DNA of 42,380 nt from Prolixibacteraceae bacterium (lineage in GTDB: Bacteria; Bacteroidota; Bacteroidia; Bacteroidales; Prolixibacteraceae): the NCBI GenBank assembly GCA_003457135.1, contig DMSQ01000102.1:28042-70421 (forward strand). The letters are read 5' to 3'. Shown here piece by piece: positions 1 to 8,609 of the stretch. Below the pieces are notes generated by a model that had not been told where the DNA came from, searched no databases, and saw only the letters and a program-made list of their open reading frames with translations. A program made the translations under genes and the position numbers. Within the stretch, counting starts at the first letter, position 1. Each line of letters begins with the position of its first letter.

Positions 1-407
1 TTGTATAGTTTTTCCTGAAGCGGGGCATAAATATCAGGCGAAATCTGTCCGGCAATTATGGAAGGCTTATAATAGGAATATTGCTTGGCTTTTTTAATTG
101 ATTCCCTCAATTCAATCCGGTCGAGCTGTACAATCCGGCAGAGTTCGGTGGTATCGAACGATTTCACTTCCCGGGGGATTAGCATTAAGTCGTAAGCCGC
201 TTTGTTGTAAACCATCAATTCGTTGTTGCGGTCGTAAATGAGCCCGCGTGCCGGGAAGGTAATAATTTTCCGGAGTACATTTCGGGTGGCAAATTGTTTG
301 TAGGTTTTATTGGTAATCTGTATGGTGAAAAGCCGGAGGATAAATATGGCCCCGATCCCCAGCATGATCCCGGCTATAATGAACTTACGTTTCGAGAAAG
401 TATCCAC
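1..407 (-). CDS. mrdA: Penicillin-binding protein 2 (N-terminal part, cut by window edge)
   Basis: This is a transpeptidase of peptidoglycan synthesis that elongates the side wall with RodA and the Mre proteins. Only the first ~135 residues are present. Translation from a GTG at 405-407 gives a short cytoplasmic start, one membrane segment (IIAGIMLGIGAIFILRLF) and the start of the PBP dimerisation domain, with the family motif PARGLIYDRNNELMVYN near residue 55. The GTG is chosen because an in-frame TAA lies 6 nt upstream and the next in-frame ATG would cut into the membrane segment. It follows the mreD stop by 6 nt, the usual Bacteroidetes order mreBCD-mrdA. The catalytic domain lies outside the window. 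Confidence 0.9.
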   Translation of the reverse strand, partial: MDTFSKRKFIIAGIMLGIGAIFILRLFTIQITNKTYKQFATRNVLRKIITFPARGLIYDRNNELMVYNKAAYDLMLIPREVKSFDTTELCRIVQLDRIELRESIKKAKQYSYYKPSIIAGQISPDIYAPLQEKLY

Positions 408-413
408 CCGTTA

Positions 414-920
414 TTATTTTTTAAAGATGATGAATTGACTGGCCAATATAATAACAATCGAAAAAACACTGCTGAGAATCCATCGGAGCAAAGTTTCTAA
501 AATATCGCCAAATGAAAAAGTCTCGGCAAAAAAGAGGAACAGATGATGGACTAAAACTGAAATCACAATGTATTTCAGGAAACTGGCAAAACCTAACAGG
601 GTCATGTTGGGCATGTTTCCTTTCTCGATAATCTCGCGTGATGAAATAAGCTGAGCAATACCGGGTCTTAAAAAACCGAGCAAAACAGATGCCCCGGCAT
701 GAATTCCCGGTGTATTGCTAAAGATGTCGATAGATAAGCCGAGTAAAAATGATATACCGAGCAGAAAATATCCCGGGATTGTAAAAGGAAGTAAAAGGAT
801 GAATAAAATATAGACATACGGATTGATCAGCCCGCTAACCTGAATGTTATTCAGAATAAGGACCTGTACCAAAACAAGTACCACGAACATGATCAGATAT
901 TTACCGAAGTCTTTTATCAT
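414..920 (-). CDS. mreD: Rod shape-determining protein MreD
   Basis: A small integral membrane protein of the elongasome. The 168 residues are almost entirely hydrophobic, with about five membrane segments and the conserved stretch LGLSIDIFSNTPGIHAGAS near residue 60, typical of Bacteroidetes MreD. Its ATG overlaps the mreC stop by 4 nt (ATGA), so translation is probably coupled. The stop is a double TAA just before mrdA. The name rests on hydrophobic profile, size and position between mreC and mrdA, because MreD diverges strongly in sequence. Confidence 0.9.
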   Translation of the reverse strand: MIKDFGKYLIMFVVLVLVQVLILNNIQVSGLINPYVYILFILLLPFTIPGYFLLGISFLLGLSIDIFSNTPGIHAGASVLLGFLRPGIAQLISSREIIEKGNMPNMTLLGFASFLKYIVISVLVHHLFLFFAETFSFGDILETLLRWILSSVFSIVIILASQFIIFKK

Positions 921-1747
921 TCCTTAATGTTGTTTGATTCAAGCTTGATTAGTTCGGCACGTTTGGTGTTGTGCACAACTTCAACGTATTTAAGGATTTT
1001 GAAATTTGTTGATAATTCGACTTTGATGTTGTAGAAGTTGGTTCCGCTTTCCACATCAAAATTTTTAATAGTTCCAATCATGATTCCTTCAGGAAAGATA
1101 TTTGAATAACCGCTGGTTACCACGGTATCGCCCACATTGACTATGATGTGGAATGGAATTTCCTTAAGGTCGGCAGTGTTGTAATGTTCGGTATCCCACA
1201 CCAGGGCGCCGAAATAATTGTTTTTAGTGATCTTGGCCGGAATACTCAATCTCCGGTTGAGCAGTGATAATCCGGTCGAATAGTTGGCCGAAACATTGGT
1301 AATTACCCCAACTACGCCATCGGAACAAATAATTCCCATATCGGGTTTTATACCGTGCCTCGATCCCTTATTCAATGTAATGTAGTTGAATTGTTTGTTT
1401 ATCGAGTTGCTGATTACTTTGGCCGAAGTAAAAATATAAGCCGGGGCATCAACGGTGTCGGGCCGGTTTACCGGATATTTTTCCTGGTTCATGATCCGCA
1501 TTTGCAATTGTTTGCGTAACGAAGCATTTTCGGCAGCCAGTCGGGCATTGGTACGGCCAAGGCTGAAATAGTCGTCCATGGTACTGAACCGTTGATAGAC
1601 AGAACCTGCAATGTTATTGCTTGAATTAAAGAATGTTACCCGCTGATAATCATTAAAACTGACCATCAGGGCCAGGGAGATGGCTTCGAGCGCCAAAAAC
1701 AACATCAAAAAATGATTTCGCAGCAAGAAACGAAATAAACTTCTCAT
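917..1747 (-). CDS. mreC: Rod shape-determining protein MreC
   Basis: A periplasmic scaffold protein linking MreB filaments to the wall-synthesis enzymes. It has one N-terminal membrane anchor (residues about 10-30), a short coiled-coil region (NARLAAENASLRKQLQMR, about 65-85) that mediates dimerisation in the family, and then the beta-barrel domain with family motifs such as NKGSRHGIKPDMGIICSDGV and VGDTVVTSGYSNIFPEGI. The 276-residue length is normal. It lies 31 nt downstream of mreB and overlaps mreD by 4 nt, so the four shape genes form one operon. Confidence 0.95.
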   Translation of the reverse strand: MRSLFRFLLRNHFLMLFLALEAISLALMVSFNDYQRVTFFNSSNNIAGSVYQRFSTMDDYFSLGRTNARLAAENASLRKQLQMRIMNQEKYPVNRPDTVDAPAYIFTSAKVISNSINKQFNYITLNKGSRHGIKPDMGIICSDGVVGVITNVSANYSTGLSLLNRRLSIPAKITKNNYFGALVWDTEHYNTADLKEIPFHIIVNVGDTVVTSGYSNIFPEGIMIGTIKNFDVESGTNFYNIKVELSTNFKILKYVEVVHNTKRAELIKLESNNIKE

Positions 1748-1778
1748 TAGCCGGGAGGTTTACTCCTTCTTTTCAGTT

Positions 1779-2801
1779 TTATCTGATCAGGAAAGAGAAT
1801 TTATTTACATTCTTAAGCGCGATACCTGTTCCGCGGGCCACAGCACGCAACGGATCTTCAGCAACATGGAATTGAATATTGATTTTATCCGTAAATCGTT
1901 TGGCCAATCCACGAAGTAAGGCACCACCACCAGCAAGCCATATACCACGGGTAACGATATCGGCATATAATTCAGGAGGGGTCTGTTCCAGGGCGCTAAG
2001 TATTGCTGTTTCGATTTTATTAATCGATTTTTCCAGACAATGTGAAATTTCCTGATACGAAACCGGTACTTCTATCGGTAGTGCAGTCATCTGGTTCGGG
2101 CCTTGTATCACGTAGTCGGGTGGTGGATTGTCTAGTTGCGACAAGGCTGATCCGACATTGATTTTTATTTCTTCGGCGGTGCGTTCACCAATTTTGATGT
2201 TATGCTGATGGCGCATATATTCCATGATGTCGGCAGTCAGATCGTCGCCTGCAATACGTATTGATTTGTTGGTAACCAATCCACCCAGCGAAATAACCGC
2301 GATCTCGGTTGTACCTCCGCCGATGTCAACCACCATGTTGCCTTCGGGGGCTTCCACATCGAGGCCAATACCTATGGCAGCCGCCATAGGTTCATAAATC
2401 ATATAAACATCGCGGCCTCCGGCGTGTTCCGAGGAATCGCGTACGGCGCGGATTTCGACTTCGGTTGATCCTGATGGGATACAAACCACCATCCGGAGTG
2501 AAGGTGAAAAAAACCTCGATTTGGGATTCATCATTTTAATCATTCCCCTGATCATCTGTTCAGCAGCGTTAAAGTCGGCAATTACGCCGTCGCGCAAAGG
2601 GCGGATCGTTTTCAGGTTCGCATGTGTTTTCCCCTGCATCTGGCGCGCTTTTTCGCCAATGGCAACAAGCTTTTCGGTTTTCAGGTCAATAGTAACGATG
2701 GATGGTTCGTCAACAACAATCTTATCATTGTGGATAATGATTGTATTGGCTGTTCCAAGGTCAATAGCTATTTCCTGGGTTAAAAATGAAAATAATCCCA
2801 T
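1779..2801 (-). CDS. mreB: Rod shape-determining protein MreB (actin-like)
   Basis: A bacterial actin that forms membrane-associated filaments and directs side-wall growth. At 340 residues it is full length. Visible motifs are the amphipathic N-terminus MGLFSFLTQEIAIDLGTANT with phosphate-1 loop DLGTANT, the phosphate-2 motif VVDIGGGTTEIAVISLGG (about residues 157-175) and the adenosine motif WLAGGGALLRGL (about 289). It is the first gene of the shape operon. It starts 57 nt after the end of purH on the same strand, and a weak promoter-like box (TGAATTTG on the minus strand, near 2850) lies just before it. Confidence 0.97.
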   Translation of the reverse strand: MGLFSFLTQEIAIDLGTANTIIIHNDKIVVDEPSIVTIDLKTEKLVAIGEKARQMQGKTHANLKTIRPLRDGVIADFNAAEQMIRGMIKMMNPKSRFFSPSLRMVVCIPSGSTEVEIRAVRDSSEHAGGRDVYMIYEPMAAAIGIGLDVEAPEGNMVVDIGGGTTEIAVISLGGLVTNKSIRIAGDDLTADIMEYMRHQHNIKIGERTAEEIKINVGSALSQLDNPPPDYVIQGPNQMTALPIEVPVSYQEISHCLEKSINKIETAILSALEQTPPELYADIVTRGIWLAGGGALLRGLAKRFTDKINIQFHVAEDPLRAVARGTGIALKNVNKFSFLIR

Positions 2802-2857
2802 GTCTATGTTTTTCTTAATTTTTTACTGAATTAACTGATCGGTCATACAAATTCAAA

Positions 2858-4444
2858 TCAATGTTTGAAATGTCTGACTCCTGTGAAAACCATTGCAATA
2901 CCAAATTCATCACAGGCAGCGATCACTTCTTCGTCGCGGATACTGCCTCCGGGTTCTACAATGTATTTGATTCCGAATTCGTTGGCAGCTTCAACGCTGT
3001 CGCGGAATGGGAAGAAAGCATCTGAAATTAAAACTGAATCTTCAATTCTGATCCCTTCTTTCAGGTTAAATCGAGGAATAGTTAACTGGCGCAAACTATC
3101 GAGCCGGTTAGGTTGTCCCATTCCTGTGCCGGTCAGCCAGAACGATCCGTCCTGATTTTGGGTCACCAATGCAATGGCATTGCTTTTCAGATGCTTGCAG
3201 GCTGTAATACCGAATTTCGACAGGTTTATTTTTGAGCTGTCGAATTTTATCTTAGTCACATTTTTATATTCTGTTTCCAATCCTTCGTCTTCATCCTGAA
3301 TGAGTAAGCCCCCACTGATGGAGCGGAAAAGTTTCTCGCCAGTAATTTCCGGTTTTACAGGAGTAGCCAAAACGCGAAGGTTCTTCTTTTTACCTAAAAC
3401 GTCTAAAGCTTCAGAAGTGTATCCGGTTGCGATAATAATTTCGATAAATCGTTTGTCGAACCATTCGGCAATGGTTTCATCCACCACTCCGGTAAAACAA
3501 ATGATGCCTCCGAAAGCGCTCACCGGATCGCCGGCCCATGCCAGTTCGAGAGACTTCATGATGTTATCAGTTACGGCCAGTCCGCATGGATTCAAGTGTT
3601 TGACCACAGAAACTGCTACTTTGTTTTCGATATGTGCTACAGCATGATAAGCATCGCTGGCTGATTTCCAGGCTGCATCGGCGTCGAGCATGTTGTTGTA
3701 TGAAAGCGCTTTGCCTTGCAATACTTTGGCATTTGAAAGGGTAATGCCGGAATTGCTGTTATTGAATTTGAAAAATGACGCCGATTGATGAGGATTTTCG
3801 CCGTAACGCAGAACCTGTCCATCGTTTACGCTGATGCGGACTTCTTCCGATTTGCCGGCATTGAAATAATTGAAAATGGCGCTGTCGTAATGGGATGAGG
3901 TGGCAAATGCCAAACGTGCAAATTCTTTGCGGTCGTTAAGCGAAGTGGCCCCTTCTTTTTCAACCAATAAATCGAACAAAGTCTGATACTGATTACGCGA
4001 AGACACGATTACTACATCGTTGAAATTTTTTGCTGCTGCCCGGATGAGTGAAATGCCGCCAATATCTATTTTTTCGATGATGTCTTCTTCTGGTGCACCT
4101 GAGGCAACTGTTTCTTCAAACGGATAGAGATCAACAATGACCAGGTCTATTTCAGGAATTTCAAATTTGGCGATCTGTTGCTGGTCGCCGGTATGGTGGC
4201 GGCGGTGGAGTATGCCTCCAAAAATTTTTGGATGCAGGGTTTTTACCCTGCCACCTAAAATGGAAGGATAACCAGTCAATTCTTCAACAGGAATAACCGG
4301 AGTTCCCAATTCTTCGATGAAAGATTGTGTCCCCCCGGTTGAATAGATGGTAATGTTTAACTGATCTAATTTTTTAACGATCTGTTCTAACTTATCTTTG
4401 TGATATACTGAAATTAAGGCTGATTTAATTTTTTTTATGTCCAT
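2858..4444 (-). CDS. purH: Bifunctional AICAR transformylase / IMP cyclohydrolase PurH
   Basis: Catalyses the last two steps of purine synthesis: formylation of AICAR with 10-formyl-THF, then ring closure to IMP. The N-terminal cyclohydrolase (MGS-like) domain shows STGGTQSFIEELG and GYPSILGGRVKTLHPKIFGGIL. The C-terminal transformylase domain shows the catalytic Lys-His pair in VVKHLNPCG and the family motif DPVSAFGGIICF. At 528 residues it is the usual length. The ATG at 4442-4444 (MDIKK) is preferred over an in-frame TTG two codons upstream. It is divergent from the ABC permease, with a -7 box about 30 nt upstream. Confidence 0.97.
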   Translation of the reverse strand: MDIKKIKSALISVYHKDKLEQIVKKLDQLNITIYSTGGTQSFIEELGTPVIPVEELTGYPSILGGRVKTLHPKIFGGILHRRHHTGDQQQIAKFEIPEIDLVIVDLYPFEETVASGAPEEDIIEKIDIGGISLIRAAAKNFNDVVIVSSRNQYQTLFDLLVEKEGATSLNDRKEFARLAFATSSHYDSAIFNYFNAGKSEEVRISVNDGQVLRYGENPHQSASFFKFNNSNSGITLSNAKVLQGKALSYNNMLDADAAWKSASDAYHAVAHIENKVAVSVVKHLNPCGLAVTDNIMKSLELAWAGDPVSAFGGIICFTGVVDETIAEWFDKRFIEIIIATGYTSEALDVLGKKKNLRVLATPVKPEITGEKLFRSISGGLLIQDEDEGLETEYKNVTKIKFDSSKINLSKFGITACKHLKSNAIALVTQNQDGSFWLTGTGMGQPNRLDSLRQLTIPRFNLKEGIRIEDSVLISDAFFPFRDSVEAANEFGIKYIVEPGGSIRDEEVIAACDEFGIAMVFTGVRHFKH

Positions 4445-4472
4445 TATCAATACTCCAATTGTAATTTGGGCT

Positions 4473-4480
4473 CAAATATA
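4473..4480 (-). promoter_or_regulatory. Putative Bacteroidetes -7 box for purH
   Basis: Read on the minus strand this is TATATTTG, an exact match to the Bacteroidetes primary sigma -7 consensus TAnnTTTG, about 28 nt upstream of the purH ATG. No convincing -33 TTTG was seen at the usual spacing, so the call rests on the -7 box and its position. Confidence 0.45.
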
Positions 4481-4652
4481 ATAAAACACCTTGATTTCCT
4501 CTCCTGAGTATCCGACTAATTAAGCTAATTGTAACATTGGTATTCAGAAATAATTTTTAGAGTTTTGATCAAATTCTGTAATCATTTCAGAATTTCGCAA
4601 CTAATTTTTAAAGTTCAGGATTATCAATAATTTACTTTTCAAAACGAAGGAT

Positions 4653-5906
4653 ATGCTAGTAACCAGATTAATATTGGAGAGTTTCTCTTTCGCCTTTGGT
4701 TCCCTGCGCGGAAATAAGCTTCGGACGTTTCTTTCCCTGTTGGGAATCACCATTGGTATTTTTGCCATTATCTCGGTTTTCACGGTCATCGATTCGCTTG
4801 AGAATTATATCCGAAACAGCCTTAACTCATTGGGAAGCAATATGGTTTACATTCAGAAATGGCCCTGGGCGCCTCCTGAAGGTGAATCGGAATATCCCTG
4901 GTGGAAGTACATGAACCGCCCGGTCCCAAACATGGAAGATGCTGAAGAACTAATACGCAGGTCGAGAAATATTGAAGATGCCGTTTATTTTTTTGGTTAC
5001 AACCGAACTATACAGTATGAAAACAGTAAAGCTGAAAATACTCAAGTTTTGGCCACCACTCATGATTTAATTGATACCTGGAGCCTTGAAATTGAAAGAG
5101 GACGATATTTTACGGAGTCCGAGTCGAATTCAGGTGTTGCTTTGGCAATATTGGGTAGTGAACTCGCCCAAAAACTTTTTGACCAGGTCAATCCAATCGG
5201 GAAAATGATTAAAATTCAGGGGCATCGGTTTCAGGTGATTGGGATATACACCAAAAAGGGAACAGATATGTTTGGAACAAGCATGGACAAACGGGTGCAT
5301 ATACCGGTGGTTTATGCCATGAATATGGTAGATGTGCGCGACCGTGATCAGGGGCAGACCATCAATGTGAAAGCTAAAACTGATGCCGACCGCGATGAAT
5401 TTGTTGCCGAACTGGAAGGGATCATGCGTTCGCTGCACCGGTTAAAACCCATGGAAGAAAACGATTTTGCCATCAACGAAGTGAGCCTGATTTCGACCCG
5501 GTTCGATGCGTTTTTCAAGGTTTTCAATTTTGCCGGATGGATCATTGGTGGATTCAGTATCCTGGTGGGTGGGTTCGGAATTGCCAACATCATGTTTGTT
5601 TCGGTGAAAGAACGCACCAAAATTATCGGGATACAAAAAGCCATTGGCGCCAAAAAATATTTCATTCTGCTTCAGTTCATTTTCGAAGCGGTAGTGCTTT
5701 CATTGCTGGGTGGCATCATTGGTTTGATGCTCATTTTTATCGGAACCCTCATTTTTAGCTATATGGCCGACATGACCATTGCACTGACTATGGCCAACAT
5801 CATTTTAGGCCTGACCATTTCGGGTGTGATTGGAGTTTTGGCCGGGTTCATTCCCGCACTTTCAGCCTCCCGGCTCGATCCGGTGGAGGCGATGAACAGC
5901 GTATAG
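4653..5906 (+). CDS. ABC transporter permease, MacB/FtsX family
   Basis: The membrane subunit of a MacB-type ABC system, a class that drives lipoprotein release, peptide export or toxin efflux across the envelope. The 417 residues show the family layout: one N-terminal membrane helix in the motif LRGNKLRTFLSLLGITIGIFAII, a large periplasmic MacB core (about 50-280), then three C-terminal helices with the FtsX signature GGFGIANIMFVSVKERTKIIGIQKAIGA and the ending ALSASRLDPVEAMNSV. No ATPase lies beside it; the closest candidate is the orphan MacB-type ATPase at 14774-15472. The substrate cannot be told from sequence. Confidence 0.93.
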   Translation: MLVTRLILESFSFAFGSLRGNKLRTFLSLLGITIGIFAIISVFTVIDSLENYIRNSLNSLGSNMVYIQKWPWAPPEGESEYPWWKYMNRPVPNMEDAEELIRRSRNIEDAVYFFGYNRTIQYENSKAENTQVLATTHDLIDTWSLEIERGRYFTESESNSGVALAILGSELAQKLFDQVNPIGKMIKIQGHRFQVIGIYTKKGTDMFGTSMDKRVHIPVVYAMNMVDVRDRDQGQTINVKAKTDADRDEFVAELEGIMRSLHRLKPMEENDFAINEVSLISTRFDAFFKVFNFAGWIIGGFSILVGGFGIANIMFVSVKERTKIIGIQKAIGAKKYFILLQFIFEAVVLSLLGGIIGLMLIFIGTLIFSYMADMTIALTMANIILGLTISGVIGVLAGFIPALSASRLDPVEAMNSV

Positions 5907-5921
5907 GAAAAGCTACAGAAT

Positions 5922-5943
5922 ACGAGTTTCGGGTTGCGGGATG
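5922..5943 (+). repeat. Word repeat, family B (single short copy)
   Basis: A run of CGAGTTTCGGGTTGCGGG between two convergent genes. It is built from the same GGGTT(g/t/a)CGGG words seen at 14710-14766 and, in coding sequence, at 21056-21089. No hairpin partner is visible here. Confidence 0.6.
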
Positions 5944-5976
5944 TGAGTAATTGGATGTTCTAATTGATGGAAACTT

Positions 5977-6378
5977 TTATTCGGTTTCAGGAACCTCTTC
6001 TTCTTCAGGATGGAACAATCTATCAATCAGATCAGAAATAAAATTGCGGATGGATTCAACATTTTTAGCTACTAAACTGGTTACTCCAAATTGGAGCAAG
6101 GCGCCAAGTATTTTCATCAGTGGATTGCTTTTTGAGCTGACCAATAACTTTTTGGTGAGGTATCCGCTAAGTATGGAAACTATGGTTTCAAAAAGGCTGT
6201 TTTTTATTTCGACAGAATTGGCCAGTTCACTGATCGAGTTTTTAATCAGGTTGATTGGCTTTAAGCTTTCGAAGGTAACTTTAAATTGTTCTTTCAGTAT
6301 CTGACCTTCTTCGGCCTGCCTGATTTCGAGTATCCTGATGGATTCTTTTAGTGAATCACTTGCACTTTGTTTTGCCAT
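5977..6378 (-). CDS. Hypothetical protein, last gene of a YtxH/holin-like operon
   Basis: No function is recognised. The 133 residues begin with a charged, probably helical segment (residues 1-35), followed by amphipathic or weakly hydrophobic stretches (about 65-115, including NPLMKILGALLQFGVTSLVAKN) and an acidic end with EEEEVPETE. It starts 5 nt after the holin-like gene and ends the three-gene minus-strand set, so it is probably co-produced with the YtxH and holin-like proteins at the membrane. It faces the ABC permease tail-to-tail. Confidence 0.7.
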   Translation of the reverse strand: MAKQSASDSLKESIRILEIRQAEEGQILKEQFKVTFESLKPINLIKNSISELANSVEIKNSLFETIVSILSGYLTKKLLVSSKSNPLMKILGALLQFGVTSLVAKNVESIRNFISDLIDRLFHPEEEEVPETE

Positions 6379-6383
6379 GATGA

Positions 6384-6725
6384 TTATTCGAGTACTTGTG
6401 TGATAATAGATTCATTGACAGGTTTCTTTATCAGTTGTTTCCTGAAAATCCCAAAAATAAGGGCCAACAACGCATAAAATCCGGAAACTGCAAAAAAACC
6501 ATAATAAGATTTGCCCAACAGTTCGCCTATCCACAAGGCTACTCCAATGTTCAGAATAAGGAAGAACAATATGGCAAAAATTACAACGATCAACCACGAA
6601 ACCAGATTGGAAGCCACATCGGCCGATTTGTCCAGTGTCTTTAATTTCAGCAGTTCGAGGGTTGTTTTGCCGTATTGTTCTCCTTTTTCAATAAGAGACT
6701 CAATTAAACCTGATTGTTCGTCCAT
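6384..6725 (-). CDS. Small membrane protein of the putative phage-holin / Holin_3_6-like type
   Basis: 113 residues with a helical cytoplasmic start (IESLIEKGEQYGKTTLELLKLKTLDK), two membrane segments (about 43-67 and 72-95) separated by a short loop, and a polar tail. This layout matches the putative actinobacterial holin-X/phage holin superfamily III proteins that accompany YtxH genes in many Bacteroidetes; those are chromosomal envelope proteins, not true lysis holins. It lies between the YtxH gene (35 nt upstream) and the hypothetical protein (5 nt downstream). The family is inferred from topology and context only. Confidence 0.75.
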   Translation of the reverse strand: MDEQSGLIESLIEKGEQYGKTTLELLKLKTLDKSADVASNLVSWLIVVIFAILFFLILNIGVALWIGELLGKSYYGFFAVSGFYALLALIFGIFRKQLIKKPVNESIITQVLE

Positions 6726-6760
6726 GTTAAAAATTTTGGTAAAAGATGAGAATTCCTGAC

Positions 6761-7027
6761 TTAATTGGTAGTAGCTTTCGTTTCCTCAACTTTCTGTTTG
6801 GCATCACCAATTACTTCTTCAACTTTGGTTTTCGTGGCAGTCACTTTTTTAGTCACTTCGTCAATCAGGCCGTTGATTTTTTCTTTCAATCCAGCAACGT
6901 AATCTTCGCCTTTTTCAACAATTTTTTTCCTTGTTTCAGTTCCTTTGTCAGGAGCGAACAAAATTCCGATCAATGCACCGGCGGCAACGCCTGCCAGCAC
7001 ACCCAATAACAATTTTCCTGAACTCAT
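6761..7027 (-). CDS. YtxH domain-containing protein
   Basis: A small membrane-anchored protein. The 88 residues start with the YtxH signature SSGKLLLGVLAGVAAGALIGILFAPDKGTETRKKI (a Gly/Ala-rich membrane helix, then the LFAPDKG turn), followed by a long Lys/Glu/Val/Thr-rich amphipathic helix (residues 35-88) expected to form a coiled coil. Members are often linked to general stress regulons, but the biochemical role is unknown. It is the first gene of the three-gene set ending at 5977. Confidence 0.9.
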   Translation of the reverse strand: MSSGKLLLGVLAGVAAGALIGILFAPDKGTETRKKIVEKGEDYVAGLKEKINGLIDEVTKKVTATKTKVEEVIGDAKQKVEETKATTN

Positions 7028-7162
7028 GATGCTAATTATTAATTGTTTATGACTATTGCTGTAACCTTAAGTTTACATTGGTCGCAGTAATGCAATATAA
7101 CAAATATTGCCATTAAAAGCAAGAAAACTATCCACTGATTTTAGTAAAATATAGCCAAAAAC

Positions 7163-8278
7163 TTATGAATTTTTTATCTTCCTGAACCGTTTCAAAACTA
7201 GATCCTGAATATGCTCCTGTTCTTTGAAGTTTACTTCCTCACCCAACAGATATCCGTAAGGTTTAAGCGACTCAACATGGTCGCAAACTACTTTGGCCAT
7301 GCCGGTAAGGGGCATACAAAGCACCATTCCGGGAATACCCCAAATGAGCGAACTTCCCACTAAAACCAGTGTAGCTGTTAATGGATTTATGCTGACACTA
7401 CTGCCAACAACATACGGAGTAATAAAATTGTTGTCGAGAAACTGCACGACGAAACAAACAGCGGCAACACCCAGGGTATAGCCCATAGAGTCCTTGGTCA
7501 GAAAAGCCATTAAAATAGGTAAAGTACTGCCTATCAGAACACCAATATAAGGTATTATGTTGAGCAATGAGGTAAGCACACCAAACAGAATTGCATGAGG
7601 CAATCCTAAAATAAGAAAACCTGTTGAGTTCAAAATTGAAAGAATTACGACATCCAGAAAAATGCCCACGAGGTATTTCTGCGAAACCCGTGAAACTTTT
7701 TTCACTACCATTAAGGTATGTTCGTTTTTATCATCTTCGGTAATTAGCCTGACAAACTCTTTGAATTTATCCTGATACAAAGTCAAAAAGAAAATGTATA
7801 TCGGAATTAAAGCAAAGCTGGCCAGAAACGAGGTGGTGGCCGAAAATAACCCGAGAACAATAACGCCGCCGGTACTTGCATTTTCCTCTATTTTTGTATT
7901 GATCCAGGCTTTTTGTTCGATACGGCTAACATGGAATGTTTCACTGATAAACTGCTGAATACTATCTATTTTGGATGTTAGGGTCTTTTCGAGCAATGGC
8001 AAATCGTTGACGAAGCTTAAAATCTGCGAATAGAAAAAATAAAGTAAGGCCACAAAAACTGTCAGTGCAAATACAATACTGATTAGTATGGCTAAAATTT
8101 TCGGAAAACGCCAGTGTTCTAATTTTCGTGAAACAGGCATCAGTAAAAAGGTAAAGAAAACTGCTAAGGTAAAGGGAAGCAGAATGTTTTTGGCTAATAT
8201 AAGGAAAGCGATAACCAACCCAAACAGTAGAAGTTTTATGGTCGCCTGAAAATAAAAAGGTTGTTCGGAAATGTTCAT
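7163..8278 (-). CDS. AI-2E family transporter (PerM/YdiK-like)
   Basis: A multi-pass inner-membrane protein of 371 residues. It has paired N-terminal helices (about 10-45), a helix near 65-90, an internal cytoplasmic or periplasmic domain (90-150), and a C-terminal block of helices with the family motif GLPHAILFGVLTSLLNIIPYIGVLIG and the ending LVGSSLIWGIPGMVLCMPLTGMAK. Members include E. coli TqsA (AI-2 export) and sodium/proton antiporters, so the substrate is open. It is monocistronic or the first gene before the YtxH set, 135 nt further on. Confidence 0.92.
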   Translation of the reverse strand: MNISEQPFYFQATIKLLLFGLVIAFLILAKNILLPFTLAVFFTFLLMPVSRKLEHWRFPKILAILISIVFALTVFVALLYFFYSQILSFVNDLPLLEKTLTSKIDSIQQFISETFHVSRIEQKAWINTKIEENASTGGVIVLGLFSATTSFLASFALIPIYIFFLTLYQDKFKEFVRLITEDDKNEHTLMVVKKVSRVSQKYLVGIFLDVVILSILNSTGFLILGLPHAILFGVLTSLLNIIPYIGVLIGSTLPILMAFLTKDSMGYTLGVAAVCFVVQFLDNNFITPYVVGSSVSINPLTATLVLVGSSLIWGIPGMVLCMPLTGMAKVVCDHVESLKPYGYLLGEEVNFKEQEHIQDLVLKRFRKIKNS

Positions 8279-8470
8279 GTGGCAAAGTTTTAAAGTTCAA
8301 CAATCAGGATATAAAATTATGCGATTTATCGGAAGACCGGACAGTCTGGTTGAAAAATCTTTTTCCATTTTACCTGTTTCAATTTTACTTATCTTCATCC
8401 ACCACAATCCACGTTCTGTTTCTGAAATATTTCATAATTTGCAGATCGTAACAATCTAAAACCAATAATC

Positions 8471-8557
8471 ATGAAAAATCTTCCGAAATCCCTTGTGTTT
8501 GTCGCTATCCAGGATCCCGATGGAAACTTTATTGAACTGATCGGGCCTCCGAAATAA
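8471..8557 (+). pseudogene. Remnant of a glyoxalase/VOC-family protein (C-terminal tail)
   Basis: A 28-codon reading frame ending in VAIQDPDGNFIELIGPPK followed by TAA. The DPDGN.IEL. pattern, including the metal-binding Glu, is the typical last strand of vicinal-oxygen-chelate proteins. The ~110 residues that should precede it are absent, so this is the tail of a deleted gene at the left edge of the accessory island. The rest of 8279-8609 holds no recognisable gene apart from the word repeat at 8562-8589. Confidence 0.6.
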
Positions 8558-8561
8558 ACGA

Positions 8562-8589
8562 GTTGCCAGTGGTCAGTCGCAGTTGGCAG
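8562..8589 (+). repeat. Word repeat, family A (short copy)
   Basis: Contains GCCAGTGGTCAGTCGCAG followed by TTGGCAG. It is built from CAGTgGTCAGT / CAGTTGGCAGT words that also occur as a larger array at 17774-17891. It lies between the VOC remnant and the DUF6557 gene and is partly self-complementary (TTGCCA near the start, TTGGCAG near the end). Confidence 0.6.
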
Positions 8590-8609
8590 ATCAAAAATAC
8601 CGGATACCT

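Noticed and set aside
2521..2829. Plus-strand open frames antisense to mreB and to purH (also 2865-3155, 3300-3647)
   Set aside because: Shadow frames of strongly conserved genes with no family features.
6384..6725. Phage lysis holin
   Set aside because: Context with YtxH and absence of endolysin indicate a chromosomal holin-like membrane protein instead.
8271..8459. 62-codon open frame upstream of the VOC remnant
   Set aside because: No recognisable motif or plausible composition, and it overlaps the start of the AI-2E gene on the other strand.
8583..8609. TTG start of the DUF6557 gene
   Set aside because: The codons lie in the family A repeat; ATG 8610 starts the recognisable sequence.
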